A stretch of DNA of 64,000 nucleotides from HGM13006 sp900757695. GTDB taxonomy: Bacteria; Bacillota; Clostridia; Oscillospirales; Oscillospiraceae. The notes beneath the pieces are model-generated. The model was not told the DNA's origin. It did no database searches and saw only the letters and a list, made by a program, of their open reading frames with translations. The stretch lies in NCBI GenBank assembly GCA_959607825.1, contig CAUHNW010000004.1, positions 122,543-186,542 on the forward strand, read 5' to 3'. A program made the translations under genes and the position numbers. This document shows positions 49,733 to 58,538 of the stretch, in pieces. Each line of letters opens with the position of its first letter. Position 1 is the stretch's first letter.

Positions 49733-51394
49733 TTAGCGGTGCTTTGCTACATAGTCGCCCACGATACGCCCCAGCGTATAGGCGATGCCGATGGAGACAC
49801 CGGCCACCGGGGTGGTATACATAATGGGGAAGCGCTCGCCGGAGCAGTTGCCGGTGGCATAGAGGCCGGGAATCGGCTCATCGTCCTGACCGATGACCTG
49901 CTGGTGCTCGTCCACCACAAGGCCGCAGACCGTGACCATCAGGAAGCCCACGGCCCGGGCATTTTCGCAGAAGGCGTAGAAGGGGCCCTTTTCAATGGGA
50001 TGGAGCTGCCGGGGATCCTTGGCAAAATCCTCGTCCCGGCCCTTGTGGGCCAGCTCGTTGTACCGGACCACAGAGGAGATGAAATTCTCCTTATCCTCGC
50101 CGGTGAGCCCAAGCCTTTCCGCCAGCTCCGGAATGGTGTCGGCGCAGGCCAGTGTATTGTGAAGCCCCTTAAAGGCAGTGGGGGGGCCTTGCGGGCGGTA
50201 GCTGTTGTCGATGCCCATGCGCTGGGCCTTTTGCAGCTGCATTTCAATGCGATCCAGAGCCTGGGTATCTGCCATGTCGATGGCGGTATGATCCAGCGTC
50301 TGGTATTCCAGCTCTTCTCTCCAATTGGAGTCCCAGACGGTGTAGATGGCGCCCTTTGGCTGCCGGGCACCCTGAAGTCCGGCACCCCAGTAGCCCATGA
50401 TGCCCTCATTGGTGTAGCGCTTGCCGTGCTTGTTGAGGCGCAGGAAGGCACTGCCGTCCATGGGGCCGCCGCTGCCGCCCACACAGCACCACATGCCGCC
50501 CCGGGGTCCGGGTTCCATTTTGCCGCCGGCCCAGAGGCCCATCTGGACGCCCTTGCCCTTGCGGCCTGCGGGGATATAGGGGAACTTCTCGCCGTTTTCG
50601 GTGAGGGCGGCATATTCGCCCAGCAGATCCATGACCATCGCCTTGTTGCCGGAAAAATCACCGGCGGCCAGAATGATGCCGTTGGTTCCGATAAAGCGGA
50701 AGTATTCCTTTTTATAGTTGTGGCCGATAAGGGCAGTGACCCGGCCGGTTTCGTCCTTTTCCAGGTAGTCACCGGTGATGCCGAAGACAAATTCAGCCCC
50801 CAGCTTTTTGGTAAGCTCATGGGTGAAGACCACGGCCTCGGTGAGACTCAGCGGGTTCTCGTGGGGGCCCTCCGGGGGCGGGCCTTCCTGACCGTCTCCG
50901 TCCTCTCCGGGGGGCGGCCCCATTTTGGACAGATCGAACTTGGTGTTCTTGAAAATGGCGGTGCCCACGTAGTTGTGGTAGCCGCCCAGCTCCCCTTCAA
51001 AGTGCCGGGGCCATGGGTTCTCAAAGGTCATGACGTCCTTGAGCGCTTCCGGCAGGGGCTCCACAAACCAGTCGAAGGTGGAGCCGGTGTTGTAGGCAAA
51101 CTGCCGCACCAGTGCAGGGTTGGCCCGGTTCAGGCTCCGGCGCTGCCAGTCGGCAATGATCTCCACGGGGTCGGCGGAGGGAGCGCCGCGCTTTTTCATA
51201 AATTCCGAGTTGATGGAGCCATACTGTGCGCCGAATACCTGAAAGCGCTTTTCCTGCTGCTGCTCCACCACCAGAACCTTGGCGCCTGCCTCGGCGGCGG
51301 CTCGGGCAGCGGCGGTTCCGGCATGACCGGCACCTAAAATCACCACATCGGCTGTATAGGTCTTTACGATCTGATCCTCGGTGACCGGTTCCAT
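49733..51394 (-). CDS. FAD-dependent reductase of the fumarate-reductase/ketosteroid dehydrogenase class, start region frameshifted
   Basis: The frame encodes 553 residues. VVILGAGHAGTAAARAAAEAG binds FAD, GTNGIILAAGDFSGN is the second FAD motif, and the end has LYATGNCSGERFP with the terminal GVSIGIAYTLGRIVGDYV. A Pro/Gly/Glu-rich insertion (GPPPGEDGDGQEGPPPEG) lies near residue 160. The first in-frame ATG (51394) has no ribosome-binding site. A proper start (ATG at 51425 with GGAAAGGATG) is out of frame because of a run of seven G at 51409-51415. With six, the N-terminus would read MKDTPQWAIPMEPV, the usual preamble of this family. The gene may be off, phase-variable, or a sequencing artefact. 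Substrate unknown. Confidence 0.85.
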   Translation of the reverse strand: MEPVTEDQIVKTYTADVVILGAGHAGTAAARAAAEAGAKVLVVEQQQEKRFQVFGAQYGSINSEFMKKRGAPSADPVEIIADWQRRSLNRANPALVRQFAYNTGSTFDWFVEPLPEALKDVMTFENPWPRHFEGELGGYHNYVGTAIFKNTKFDLSKMGPPPGEDGDGQEGPPPEGPHENPLSLTEAVVFTHELTKKLGAEFVFGITGDYLEKDETGRVTALIGHNYKKEYFRFIGTNGIILAAGDFSGNKAMVMDLLGEYAALTENGEKFPYIPAGRKGKGVQMGLWAGGKMEPGPRGGMWCCVGGSGGPMDGSAFLRLNKHGKRYTNEGIMGYWGAGLQGARQPKGAIYTVWDSNWREELEYQTLDHTAIDMADTQALDRIEMQLQKAQRMGIDNSYRPQGPPTAFKGLHNTLACADTIPELAERLGLTGEDKENFISSVVRYNELAHKGRDEDFAKDPRQLHPIEKGPFYAFCENARAVGFLMVTVCGLVVDEHQQVIGQDDEPIPGLYATGNCSGERFPIMYTTPVAGVSIGIAYTLGRIVGDYVAKHR

Positions 51395-51457
51395 GGGAAT
51401 GGCCCACTGGGGGGGTATCTTTCATATCTCATTCATCCTTTCCTGCGGGATGCTTCT

Positions 51458-51486
51458 ATCATAGTACCGGTTGTAGAAAATGCCAA
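51458..51486 (-). promoter_or_regulatory. Promoter of the FAD reductase gene
   Basis: TTGGCA (51481-51486) and TATGAT (51458-51463) on the minus strand, 17-bp spacer, about 35 bp upstream of the ATG at 51425. Confidence 0.6.
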
Positions 51487-51540
51487 CTGACAATATGTGA
51501 GTTTCGATATCAAAATAAGAGGTGGGGGAGACAGACGGAA

Positions 51541-51572
51541 AAGCACGCCGCAGATCTGTTTGCAGCGTGCCG
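51541..51572 (-). terminator. Terminator of bioY
   Basis: GGCACGCTGCA pairs with TGCGGCGTGC on the minus strand, followed by TTTTCCGTC. Confidence 0.6.
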
Positions 51573-51589
51573 AAAAACGTATATCCGAA

Positions 51590-52150
51590 TTATGCCTGTG
51601 CCAGCGAGACATGCCCCTGAAGTCGCCGCACCAGTACCGCCGCCAGTGCAATTTTAATGGCATCGGGGATCAGATAGGGAATTACGCAGGCGCTGAGCAC
51701 AGCCCCGGTAGTTATGGCGCCCTTGGTCTGAATGTACAGAAGCTGAAACCACGCAGAGCCGAAGGCATAGCAGAGCGCCAATCCTAGGACCATGGAGAGA
51801 ATCAGCACCGGGAAACTGCGGCCAAAGAACTTTGTGATCAGACCCACAGCCAGTGCCGAGAACACAAAGCCCAGAAGATATCCGCCGGTGACGCCCATGA
51901 GGCTGCCAAGCCCGCCCTTGAATCCCGCAAAGACCGGCAGACCCACCGCACCCAGCAGCAGATAAACAATGACACTGAGCGTGCCGCATTTGAGCCCCAG
52001 CAGGGCGGTGACAAAGAACACCGCAAAGGTCTGAAGGGTAAATGGCACCTGGGCCGGAATAGAGATCCATGCGCAGATGGTCATCAGGGCTGCCCCCAGC
52101 GCTGTAGCGCAGAGCTCCCGCACGGTCATAAACGATTTTTTATTGGACAT
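51590..52150 (-). CDS. bioY: Biotin ECF transporter S component
   Basis: The 186-residue membrane protein is a standard BioY with six hydrophobic helices. Hallmarks are AWISIPAQVPFTLQTFAVFFVTALLG, YLLLGAVGLPVFAGFKGGLGSLMGVTGGYLLGF, and the C-terminal CVIPYLIPDAIKIALA. It captures biotin for the ECF module or works alone at low efficiency. ATG 52150 follows AGGAAGGG. No biotin synthesis genes are nearby, so the cell may depend on uptake. Confidence 0.96.
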   Translation of the reverse strand: MSNKKSFMTVRELCATALGAALMTICAWISIPAQVPFTLQTFAVFFVTALLGLKCGTLSVIVYLLLGAVGLPVFAGFKGGLGSLMGVTGGYLLGFVFSALAVGLITKFFGRSFPVLILSMVLGLALCYAFGSAWFQLLYIQTKGAITTGAVLSACVIPYLIPDAIKIALAAVLVRRLQGHVSLAQA

Positions 52151-52175
52151 AGTATCCCTTCCTTTCACAGATAAA

Positions 52176-52205
52176 AGCATAGCACAGCAGCTTATGGAAT
52201 GTCAA
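52176..52205 (-). promoter_or_regulatory. bioY promoter
   Basis: TTGACA (52200-52205) and TATGCT (52176-52181) on the minus strand with an 18-bp spacer. Confidence 0.7.
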
Positions 52206-52233
52206 CCAGATACGGATATTAAAAGGTTTACAA
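52200..52233. promoter_or_regulatory. Candidate BirA (biotin repressor) operator
   Basis: TGTCAACC (52200-52207) and GGTTTACAA (52225-52233) are inverted half-sites 17 bp apart, close to the known TTGTTAACC-N14/16-GGTTAACAA pattern. The left half overlaps the bioY -35 box. Confidence 0.5.
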
Positions 52234-52264
52234 TAGGAGCATATTCGATGAAAATGGGCGAAAT

Positions 52265-52374
52265 ATTAGCATGCAAATAGTTAGAAAAAATAATTTTGAA
52301 AAATGCACAGGTTTTCCTTGACATTTCCAGCTGAGAAGGGTATCATTTCATAGACAAATCGTTTGCATGCAAAC
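52265..52374 (+). promoter_or_regulatory. MarR-operon promoter with palindromic operators
   Basis: TTGACA (52318-52323) and TATCAT (52341-52346) form a promoter with a 17-bp spacer. A perfect 14-bp palindrome GTTTGCATGCAAAC lies at 52361-52374, just downstream of the start, and a related ATTAGCATGCAAAT lies at 52265-52278. These are likely binding sites of the MarR protein encoded at 52413. Confidence 0.65.
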
Positions 52375-52412
52375 AGTAAGCTTGCGAACGAACTGGACAG
52401 GAGGGATAATGA

Positions 52413-52880
52413 TTGGGCGTTCGTTTTACAGACGGCAGCCCGGAGCAGCTGTTTCATGTGCTGGAACGGAAGCACCATGCGGCAGTGGATAATCTGCTGA
52501 GCCGAAACGGCCTTTCCAATATTGGCCAGCCTGCGATCCTGAGCATCCTGTCTCAGCAGGAAAACGGCGTCATTGCGTCTCAGAAGGAGTTGGCACGGCG
52601 GCTACGGGTGTCTCCGGCTACCATGACGGTCTCCTTAAAATCCATGGAGCGGGACGGTTATGTGAAAAAGCTGTCCAATGCGGAGGATCTCCGCTGCAAG
52701 CCCATTGCCATTACGGAAAAGGGCCTGCGGGCGGCAAAGCTCATTGACGAAGTGTTTGAGACACTGGATCATGGCATGTATCGTGGATTTTCCGGGGAGG
52801 AGCTGGAGCGGATCTCGCTGCTCTACCGCCGCATGATCGACAATCTGGAGGCCATTGGCTCCGGCAAACCGGAAGAATAG
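52413..52880 (+). CDS. MarR-family transcriptional regulator
   Basis: The 155-residue regulator has a winged helix around residues 45-100 (ILSILSQQENGVIASQKELARRLRVSPATMTVSLKSMERDGYVKK), wing residues in NAEDLRCKPIAITEKG, and helical dimerisation ends. A TTG start at 52413 is used because AGGAGG lies 8 nt before it; the ATG five bases upstream is out of frame. It is followed after 13 bp by a two-gene ABC exporter, the normal MarR arrangement for drug- or metabolite-inducible efflux. Confidence 0.93.
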   Translation: MGVRFTDGSPEQLFHVLERKHHAAVDNLLSRNGLSNIGQPAILSILSQQENGVIASQKELARRLRVSPATMTVSLKSMERDGYVKKLSNAEDLRCKPIAITEKGLRAAKLIDEVFETLDHGMYRGFSGEELERISLLYRRMIDNLEAIGSGKPEE

Positions 52881-52893
52881 GAGGGAACCATCT

Positions 52894-54645
52894 ATGTTCA
52901 AACAATTGATGGGGTACATTCAGCAATACCGAAAGTACTTCATCCTGGCACCGCTGTTGGTGGTTGGCGAATCTCTGGCAGAACTGATTTTGCCCTATCT
53001 CATGGGCAAGATCGTAGATCAGGGTGTGGCCAACCGTGACATTCCGTATATGTTCCTTGTGGGCGGCATCATGGTCGTGGTGGCGGCACTGGGCATTGTA
53101 GACGGCATTTTTGCCGCAAAGTTCTCCGCAAAGGCATCGCAGGGATTTGGTTACAATCTGCGTCAGGCGATCTTCAAGAAGGTGCAGACTTTTTCCTTTG
53201 CGGATGTGGATAAATTCTCCACGGCATCGCTGGTCACGCGATGTACCACAGACGTTAAGCAGCTTCAGCAGACAGCGATGGAGCTGACCCGGGTGCTGAT
53301 CCGTGCGCCTTCGCTGCTGATCATCTCCATGGTCATCTGCATTCGGATGAACTGGAAGCTCAGCATCACCTTCCTGGTGGCGATTCCCACCCTGCTGGCG
53401 GTGGTGCTCATTATTATGAAGTTTACCACTTATCTTTTTGAGGTTATGCAGACCAAGATCGACAACCTCAATGCCTCTGTGCAGGAAAACCTCATTGCCA
53501 TCCGGGTGGTCAAGAGCTTTGTGCGCATGAGCCATGAGAAGCTCAAGTTCAAGAAGGCCAACGATGACCTCATGAAGACCTCGATCTCCGCTACCATCCG
53601 CCTGAGCGTCATGGAGCCTGCCACCAGAATGGTGCTCTATGGAACCACACTGGCGATCTACTGGTTTGGCGGCAAGATGGTAGGCGTGGGCCAGCTTCAG
53701 GCAGGTCAGCTTTTGAGCTTTGTGACCTACATCAACAATATTCTCATGAGCGTTATGATGTTCTCTATGGTGCTCATGGGCATGACCCGTGCCCGTGCCT
53801 GCGGCAACCGTGTGGTGGAGGTGCTCAACCATGAGCCCGATATCCGCGACGGCAGCGAGGACACCGAAAACGGCACAAAGGATACCCCCATCCGGGGCGA
53901 GATCCGCTTTGACCATGTATCCTTCCGGTATCCCCAGTCGGATCGACGGGATATGGTGCTCAATGATGTGAGCTTTACCATTCCGGCAGGCTCCTTTGTG
54001 GCCATTGTAGGCTCTACCGGCGTGGGCAAGACCTCTATGGTGAGCCTGATCCCCAGATTCTATGATGTGACCAGCGGCAACGTCTATATTGACGGCGTCA
54101 ATGTCAAGGACTACAATCTGCGGCATCTCCGCAGCCACATCGGCATGGTGCTTCAGAGCAATGTGCTCTTCACCGGTACCATCCGCTCCAATTTGCAGTG
54201 GGGTGCACCGGGGGCAGCGGACGAGACGCTGCTGGAGGCCACCAAGGATTCTCAGGCCTATGAGTTTATCTCCCGGTTCCCGGAGGGACTGGATACCGAG
54301 ATCGAGCAGGGCGGCGTCAACGTCTCCGGCGGTCAGAAGCAGCGGCTCTGTATTGCCCGGGCCATGCTGAAAAATCCCTCCATTCTGATTTTGGACGACT
54401 CTACCTCTGCGGTAGACTCCGGCACTGAAGGAAAGATCCGCGAGACATTCTACAGCAAGTATAAGGATACCACAGTGCTGCTGGTGGCCCAGCGTATCTC
54501 CTCGGTACAGTATGCCGACCAGATCATTGTGCTGGACGAGGGCAGGCTCAGCGACATGGGCACCCATGACGAGCTCATGGCCCGCAGCCGGGTATATCAG
54601 GAGATCTATGCATCCCAGCAGGAAGGAGGCGGTCTGGATGGCTAA
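52894..54645 (+). CDS. ABC exporter half-transporter, first subunit
   Basis: The 583-residue type IV exporter has six transmembrane helices to about residue 310 and then a nucleotide-binding domain: Walker A GSTGVGKTSM, signature VNVSGGQKQRLCIARAML, and Walker B ILILDDSTSAVDS, where Asp replaces the catalytic Glu. That degenerate site is typical for one half of a heterodimer. ATG 52894 follows GGAGGG. It overlaps the second subunit gene by 8 bp. Confidence 0.94.
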   Translation: MFKQLMGYIQQYRKYFILAPLLVVGESLAELILPYLMGKIVDQGVANRDIPYMFLVGGIMVVVAALGIVDGIFAAKFSAKASQGFGYNLRQAIFKKVQTFSFADVDKFSTASLVTRCTTDVKQLQQTAMELTRVLIRAPSLLIISMVICIRMNWKLSITFLVAIPTLLAVVLIIMKFTTYLFEVMQTKIDNLNASVQENLIAIRVVKSFVRMSHEKLKFKKANDDLMKTSISATIRLSVMEPATRMVLYGTTLAIYWFGGKMVGVGQLQAGQLLSFVTYINNILMSVMMFSMVLMGMTRARACGNRVVEVLNHEPDIRDGSEDTENGTKDTPIRGEIRFDHVSFRYPQSDRRDMVLNDVSFTIPAGSFVAIVGSTGVGKTSMVSLIPRFYDVTSGNVYIDGVNVKDYNLRHLRSHIGMVLQSNVLFTGTIRSNLQWGAPGAADETLLEATKDSQAYEFISRFPEGLDTEIEQGGVNVSGGQKQRLCIARAMLKNPSILILDDSTSAVDSGTEGKIRETFYSKYKDTTVLLVAQRISSVQYADQIIVLDEGRLSDMGTHDELMARSRVYQEIYASQQEGGGLDG

Positions 54646-56635
54646 GAAGAAGGATACGGCTCCAAAGGTAGATACCAAGGGGAAGAAGAAGTCTCAGGAA
54701 GACGAGGACGAGGAAGACGGGAACTATACCGGCTCCATGCGCGGACAACGCGGCCCCGGCGGTGCCAAGGACTTCCGGAAGCCCAAGGATACCAAGGGCA
54801 CCCTGCTGCGCCTTCTCAACTATGTGGTGGCCAATAAGGCGCTGCTGATCGCTGTGTTGATCATGATGCTGATCTCCACGCTGGCGAATCTGGGGGCAGG
54901 CTACTTCTTAAAGCCCCTGATCGATGACTACATCGTGCCCTATATTGGCGAGAGCTGGAATTCCCACTGCTGGATGGCACTGGCAGGAGAGCTTATGAAG
55001 CTGCTGGGCATCTATGTGCTGGGTGCTGCGGCTTCCTATGGACAGGGGCTTCTCATGAGCTTCCTTTCTCAGCGGGCCATCAATAAGCTGAGAAAAGACC
55101 TGTTTGACAAGCTGCAGGAAATGCCCATCTCCTATTATGATGCCCACGGCAACGGCGAGATCATGAGCCGCTTTACCAATGACGCCGATAACGTACAGAT
55201 GGCCATGGAGCAGACGATTACCATGCTGATCTCTTCCATTCTCACCTTTGTGGGAACAGTGGCCATGATGATCTATCTGAACTATATCCTGTTTATCATT
55301 ACCGTTGCGGTACTGGTGGTGGACTATATCATCGTTCAGAAAATCAGCAAGAAGTCCAAGAAGCTCTATCGGAAGCAGCAGAAGAACCTGGGCCTGGTGA
55401 ACTCCTATGTAGAGGAAATGGTGGAGGGCATCAAGGTGGTCAAGGCCTTCAACTACGAGGAAGAGATCAAGGAAGAGTTTACTGAGAAGAATATTGCCTA
55501 CCGGGATGCGGCCATGGATGCCACCTATGTGGGCATGATCATCATGCCGGTACTGAATCAGGTCATGGGCATCTGCTATGCCATCACTGCGGTGGTGGGC
55601 GGCCTGTTCGTCATCAACGGCACAGCCCTGGGGGGCGTGGCCTTTACCATCGGCTCTCTGGGCGTATACCTCAACTACACCAAGCAGGTGGCAATGCCCA
55701 TCAACCAGGTATCCCAGCAGATTGTCACGCTGCTCAGCGCCGTGGCCGGTGCAGAGCGCATCTTTGCGGTGATGGATGCCGAGCCTGAGGTGGACGAGGG
55801 CACCATTACCATGGTGCCGGTGGATGAAAAGGGCAATGAGATCTCCGACTGGACCACCTGCTCCGGTGAGGCGTGGAAGACCGACAAGGGGTTGGTGCCC
55901 CTGAAGGGCCATGTGCAGGTGCAGGACATCTGCTTCCGCTATGTGGAGGGCAAGCCGGTACTGAAGCATGTTTCTGTAGAGGCGCTGCCCGGCCAGAAGA
56001 TCGCATTCGTAGGCTCCACCGGTGCGGGCAAGACCACCATTACCAACCTGATCAACCGGTTCTATGATGTGCAGGAGGGGCGGATCCTCTATGACGGCAT
56101 CGACGTCAAGGACATCAAGAAGGACGACCTCCGGCGGAGTCTGGTGGTGATCCTTCAGGATACCCACCTGTTCTCCGGCACTATCATGGAGAACATCCGC
56201 TACGGGCGGCTCAATGCCACCGATGAAGAGTGCATGCAGGCGGCCAAGCGGGCCAATGCCTACAACTTCATCATGTCGCTGCCGGAAGGCTTCCAGACCT
56301 ATATCACCGGCGACGGCAGCAGCCTTTCTCAGGGCCAGCGGCAGCTTCTGAACATTGCCCGGGCGGCAGTGGCGAAGCCTCCGGTACTCATTATGGACGA
56401 GGCCACCTCCTCCATTGATACCCGGACCGAGAAGGAGATCGAGAAGGGTCTGGACGGCCTGATGCACGGGAAGACCGTGTTCATCATTGCCCACCGGCTC
56501 TCTACGGTGCGGAACGCCGATAAGATCGCAGTCATTGAGGGCGGCGAGATCATCGAGTTCGGCAACCATAAGGAGCTGCTCGCCAAGGGCGGACGGTATT
56601 ACGAACTGTATACCGGACAGCATATGCTGGAATGA
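54638..56635 (+). CDS. ABC exporter half-transporter, second subunit
   Basis: The 665-residue partner has a hydrophilic, charged N-terminal extension of about 50 residues (KKKDTAPKV, then SQEDEDEEDGN), six transmembrane helices, an insertion before the nucleotide-binding domain, and a catalytic ATPase with Walker A GSTGAGKTTI, signature SSLSQGQRQLLNIARAA, Walker B VLIMDEATSSIDT and H-loop IIAHRLSTV. The canonical Glu contrasts with the Asp in the first subunit. Substrate unknown; multidrug or lipid export is usual. Confidence 0.94.
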   Translation: MAKKKDTAPKVDTKGKKKSQEDEDEEDGNYTGSMRGQRGPGGAKDFRKPKDTKGTLLRLLNYVVANKALLIAVLIMMLISTLANLGAGYFLKPLIDDYIVPYIGESWNSHCWMALAGELMKLLGIYVLGAAASYGQGLLMSFLSQRAINKLRKDLFDKLQEMPISYYDAHGNGEIMSRFTNDADNVQMAMEQTITMLISSILTFVGTVAMMIYLNYILFIITVAVLVVDYIIVQKISKKSKKLYRKQQKNLGLVNSYVEEMVEGIKVVKAFNYEEEIKEEFTEKNIAYRDAAMDATYVGMIIMPVLNQVMGICYAITAVVGGLFVINGTALGGVAFTIGSLGVYLNYTKQVAMPINQVSQQIVTLLSAVAGAERIFAVMDAEPEVDEGTITMVPVDEKGNEISDWTTCSGEAWKTDKGLVPLKGHVQVQDICFRYVEGKPVLKHVSVEALPGQKIAFVGSTGAGKTTITNLINRFYDVQEGRILYDGIDVKDIKKDDLRRSLVVILQDTHLFSGTIMENIRYGRLNATDEECMQAAKRANAYNFIMSLPEGFQTYITGDGSSLSQGQRQLLNIARAAVAKPPVLIMDEATSSIDTRTEKEIEKGLDGLMHGKTVFIIAHRLSTVRNADKIAVIEGGEIIEFGNHKELLAKGGRYYELYTGQHMLE

Positions 56636-56644
56636 CAGAATTGA

Positions 56645-56685
56645 GGGACGCAGCGCAGGATTGGATTGCGTGCGTCCCTTTTTTT
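56645..56685 (+). terminator. Terminator of the MarR/ABC operon
   Basis: GGGACGCA (56645-56652) and TGCGTCCC (56671-56678) form a stem followed by seven T. Confidence 0.88.
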
Positions 56686-56715
56686 CCGAAATCACAGGTT
56701 TTTTGCGGGATTTGG

Positions 56716-56744
56716 TTGCAATTTGGTGAAATTCCGGCTACACT
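56716..56744 (+). promoter_or_regulatory. Promoter of the second FAD reductase
   Basis: TTGCAA (56716-56721) and TACACT (56739-56744), 17-bp spacer, 60 bp before the start codon. Confidence 0.6.
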
Positions 56745-56804
56745 GTAGACAGAAATTGACCGCCGGACAGAAGCCTGTCGGGCGGAAGAAATAAGGAGGC
56801 AAAG

Positions 56805-58244
56805 ATGGAACAGTATACAACACAGCTGCTGGTGATCGGCGGCGGCGCATCGGGTCTGGCGGCGGCTGCCGCAGCGGCAGAGAAGGGTGCCCGGGTTATC
56901 GTGGCGGAGTCCATGGCGGCAGTAGGGGGCAACGGCCTGTTTCCCCGGGGCGTTTTTGCGGTAGACAGCGTGCTCCAGCGGAAGCGGCTGATCTTTGCGG
57001 ATACCGATGAGATCTTTACCCGGTGCATGGAGTATTCTCACTGGAAAATCGATGGACGGCTGGTGCGGCGGCTTCTGGACAAGAGCGGCGACACCATCTC
57101 GTGGCTCATGGACAAGGGCGTGGACTTCTGTGATGTGGTGCACCATACCCCCAACCAGGCCCCGGAGGTGTTCCATATTACCAGCGCAGAGGAAAATGCG
57201 GGCAGCGTGGTGATCCGGTGTCTGAAAAAGTTCTGCTTGGAGCATGGCGTCACACTGCTGACCCATACCCGGGGCAAGCAGCTGACACAGGATGACCACG
57301 GCGCTGTGACTGGCGCAATTTGTGAAAAGAAGGACGGCACGGAGGTCCATATCTCTGCGGAGCGGGTCATTATCTGCACCGGCGGCTTTTCCGGTAATCA
57401 GGAAATGATCCGGAAGTATTATCCCGGCTTTAAGCCCGAGTACGTGGCAAAGAGCGGCGGCATGCGCCACCCCGGCGATGGGGTCCGTATGGCCTTGGAG
57501 GCCGGTGCGGATATTGAGGGGAATTTTGCCATGGAGATTGCCGCTCCGAAGATTCAGGGGTATGCGGCGCTGAATCTGATCCTTGGGAAGCCCTATCATA
57601 TGTGGCTCAACCGGTTTGGCCAGCGGTTTGCAAGTGAAGGGATCGTCTATAACTTTGCGCAGGCAGCAAATGCCTGCCTCCGTCAGCCGGAGGGCAAGAT
57701 GTGGGTGGTCTTTGGCCAGCGGCAGCTGGACCAGGCCCTTTCCGATGGGCGGGACATGATCGAACTGATCCATATTGACCCCAAGGCCGAGGAACAGCTG
57801 CCCCAGACCATGGAGAAGGCCATTGCGGACGGTGTGATGGTCAAGGCTGAAAACACGGCCCAGTTGGCGGCGTTTATTGGCTGCCCGCAGCAGGCGGTAG
57901 AAGCCTCGCTGACGGAATATAATGTGTTCTGCCGGCATGGACGTGATGCCATGTTTGCCAAGGACAGGCGCTATCTGACACCGCTGGGGGATGGCCCCCT
58001 GTATGCCATCCGGGCCGGTGCGGATATGCTCATTACCCATGGGGGCGTCCGGGTCAACGAGTATTTTCAGGCACTGAACGACCAGTACCAGCAGGTGGAA
58101 AATCTCTATATTGCCGGAGTAGACTTCGGCGGTGTGGATGCCGATGAATACAACGTGGAAATGAGCGGCCATGGCTTTGGCTTTGCCCTGAACTCCGGGC
58201 GTATGGCCGGAGAGCATGCAGCGGAAGCTGTTTTGCACCAATAA
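56805..58244 (+). CDS. FAD-dependent fumarate-reductase-like oxidoreductase
   Basis: The 479-residue cytosolic flavoprotein starts with the FAD loop LLVIGGGASGLAAAAAAAEKGARVIVAE and has IICTGGFSGNQEMIRKYYPG and the C-terminal IAGVDFGGVDADEYN followed by GFGFALNSGRMAGEHA. It lacks a signal peptide, heme motifs and a flavinylation domain, so electrons must come from a separate soluble donor. Substrates in this family include fumarate, urocanate, acrylates and steroid enones; none can be picked here. ATG 56805 follows AAGGAGG. It is monocistronic. Confidence 0.88.
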   Translation: MEQYTTQLLVIGGGASGLAAAAAAAEKGARVIVAESMAAVGGNGLFPRGVFAVDSVLQRKRLIFADTDEIFTRCMEYSHWKIDGRLVRRLLDKSGDTISWLMDKGVDFCDVVHHTPNQAPEVFHITSAEENAGSVVIRCLKKFCLEHGVTLLTHTRGKQLTQDDHGAVTGAICEKKDGTEVHISAERVIICTGGFSGNQEMIRKYYPGFKPEYVAKSGGMRHPGDGVRMALEAGADIEGNFAMEIAAPKIQGYAALNLILGKPYHMWLNRFGQRFASEGIVYNFAQAANACLRQPEGKMWVVFGQRQLDQALSDGRDMIELIHIDPKAEEQLPQTMEKAIADGVMVKAENTAQLAAFIGCPQQAVEASLTEYNVFCRHGRDAMFAKDRRYLTPLGDGPLYAIRAGADMLITHGGVRVNEYFQALNDQYQQVENLYIAGVDFGGVDADEYNVEMSGHGFGFALNSGRMAGEHAAEAVLHQ

Positions 58245-58278
58245 AAGCCCGGCACGGAAAATTTAATCAACAACCGGA

Positions 58279-58332
58279 TCCTCCTGAGGCTACCCCAAGA
58301 ATCGTCTTTGGGCGCCTCGGGAGGACTTTTTG
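58279..58332 (+). terminator. Long terminator after the FAD reductase
   Basis: TCCTCCTGAGGC pairs with GCCTCGGGAGGA, with CCCAAGA/TCTTTGGG inside, followed by CTTTTTG. The remaining spacer to 58538 holds only a TATAAT (58503-58508) upstream of the kinase gene, with no clear -35. Confidence 0.85.
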
Positions 58333-58538
58333 CTTTGGAAGAAGAATCAGGGGGCATTTTTGTCACAGGAAAGACATGGATCGGATTTTTCATCCAGATT
58401 GGCACCGGCTGTGATGTGAGGGGAAAACCATAATTCTGTACATTTCATCTCGAAATATCAGGTTTTTAGCTGTTTTGCCTTTCCTTTCCATGTCTGAGAA
58501 GATATAATGCAGTTGTAACGGAAGAGAGGTGTTAGAAG

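Noticed and set aside
52741..54678. 645-residue minus-strand frame opposite the first ABC exporter subunit
   Set aside because: Shadow of a well-supported gene; His-rich low-quality sequence without domains or start signals.
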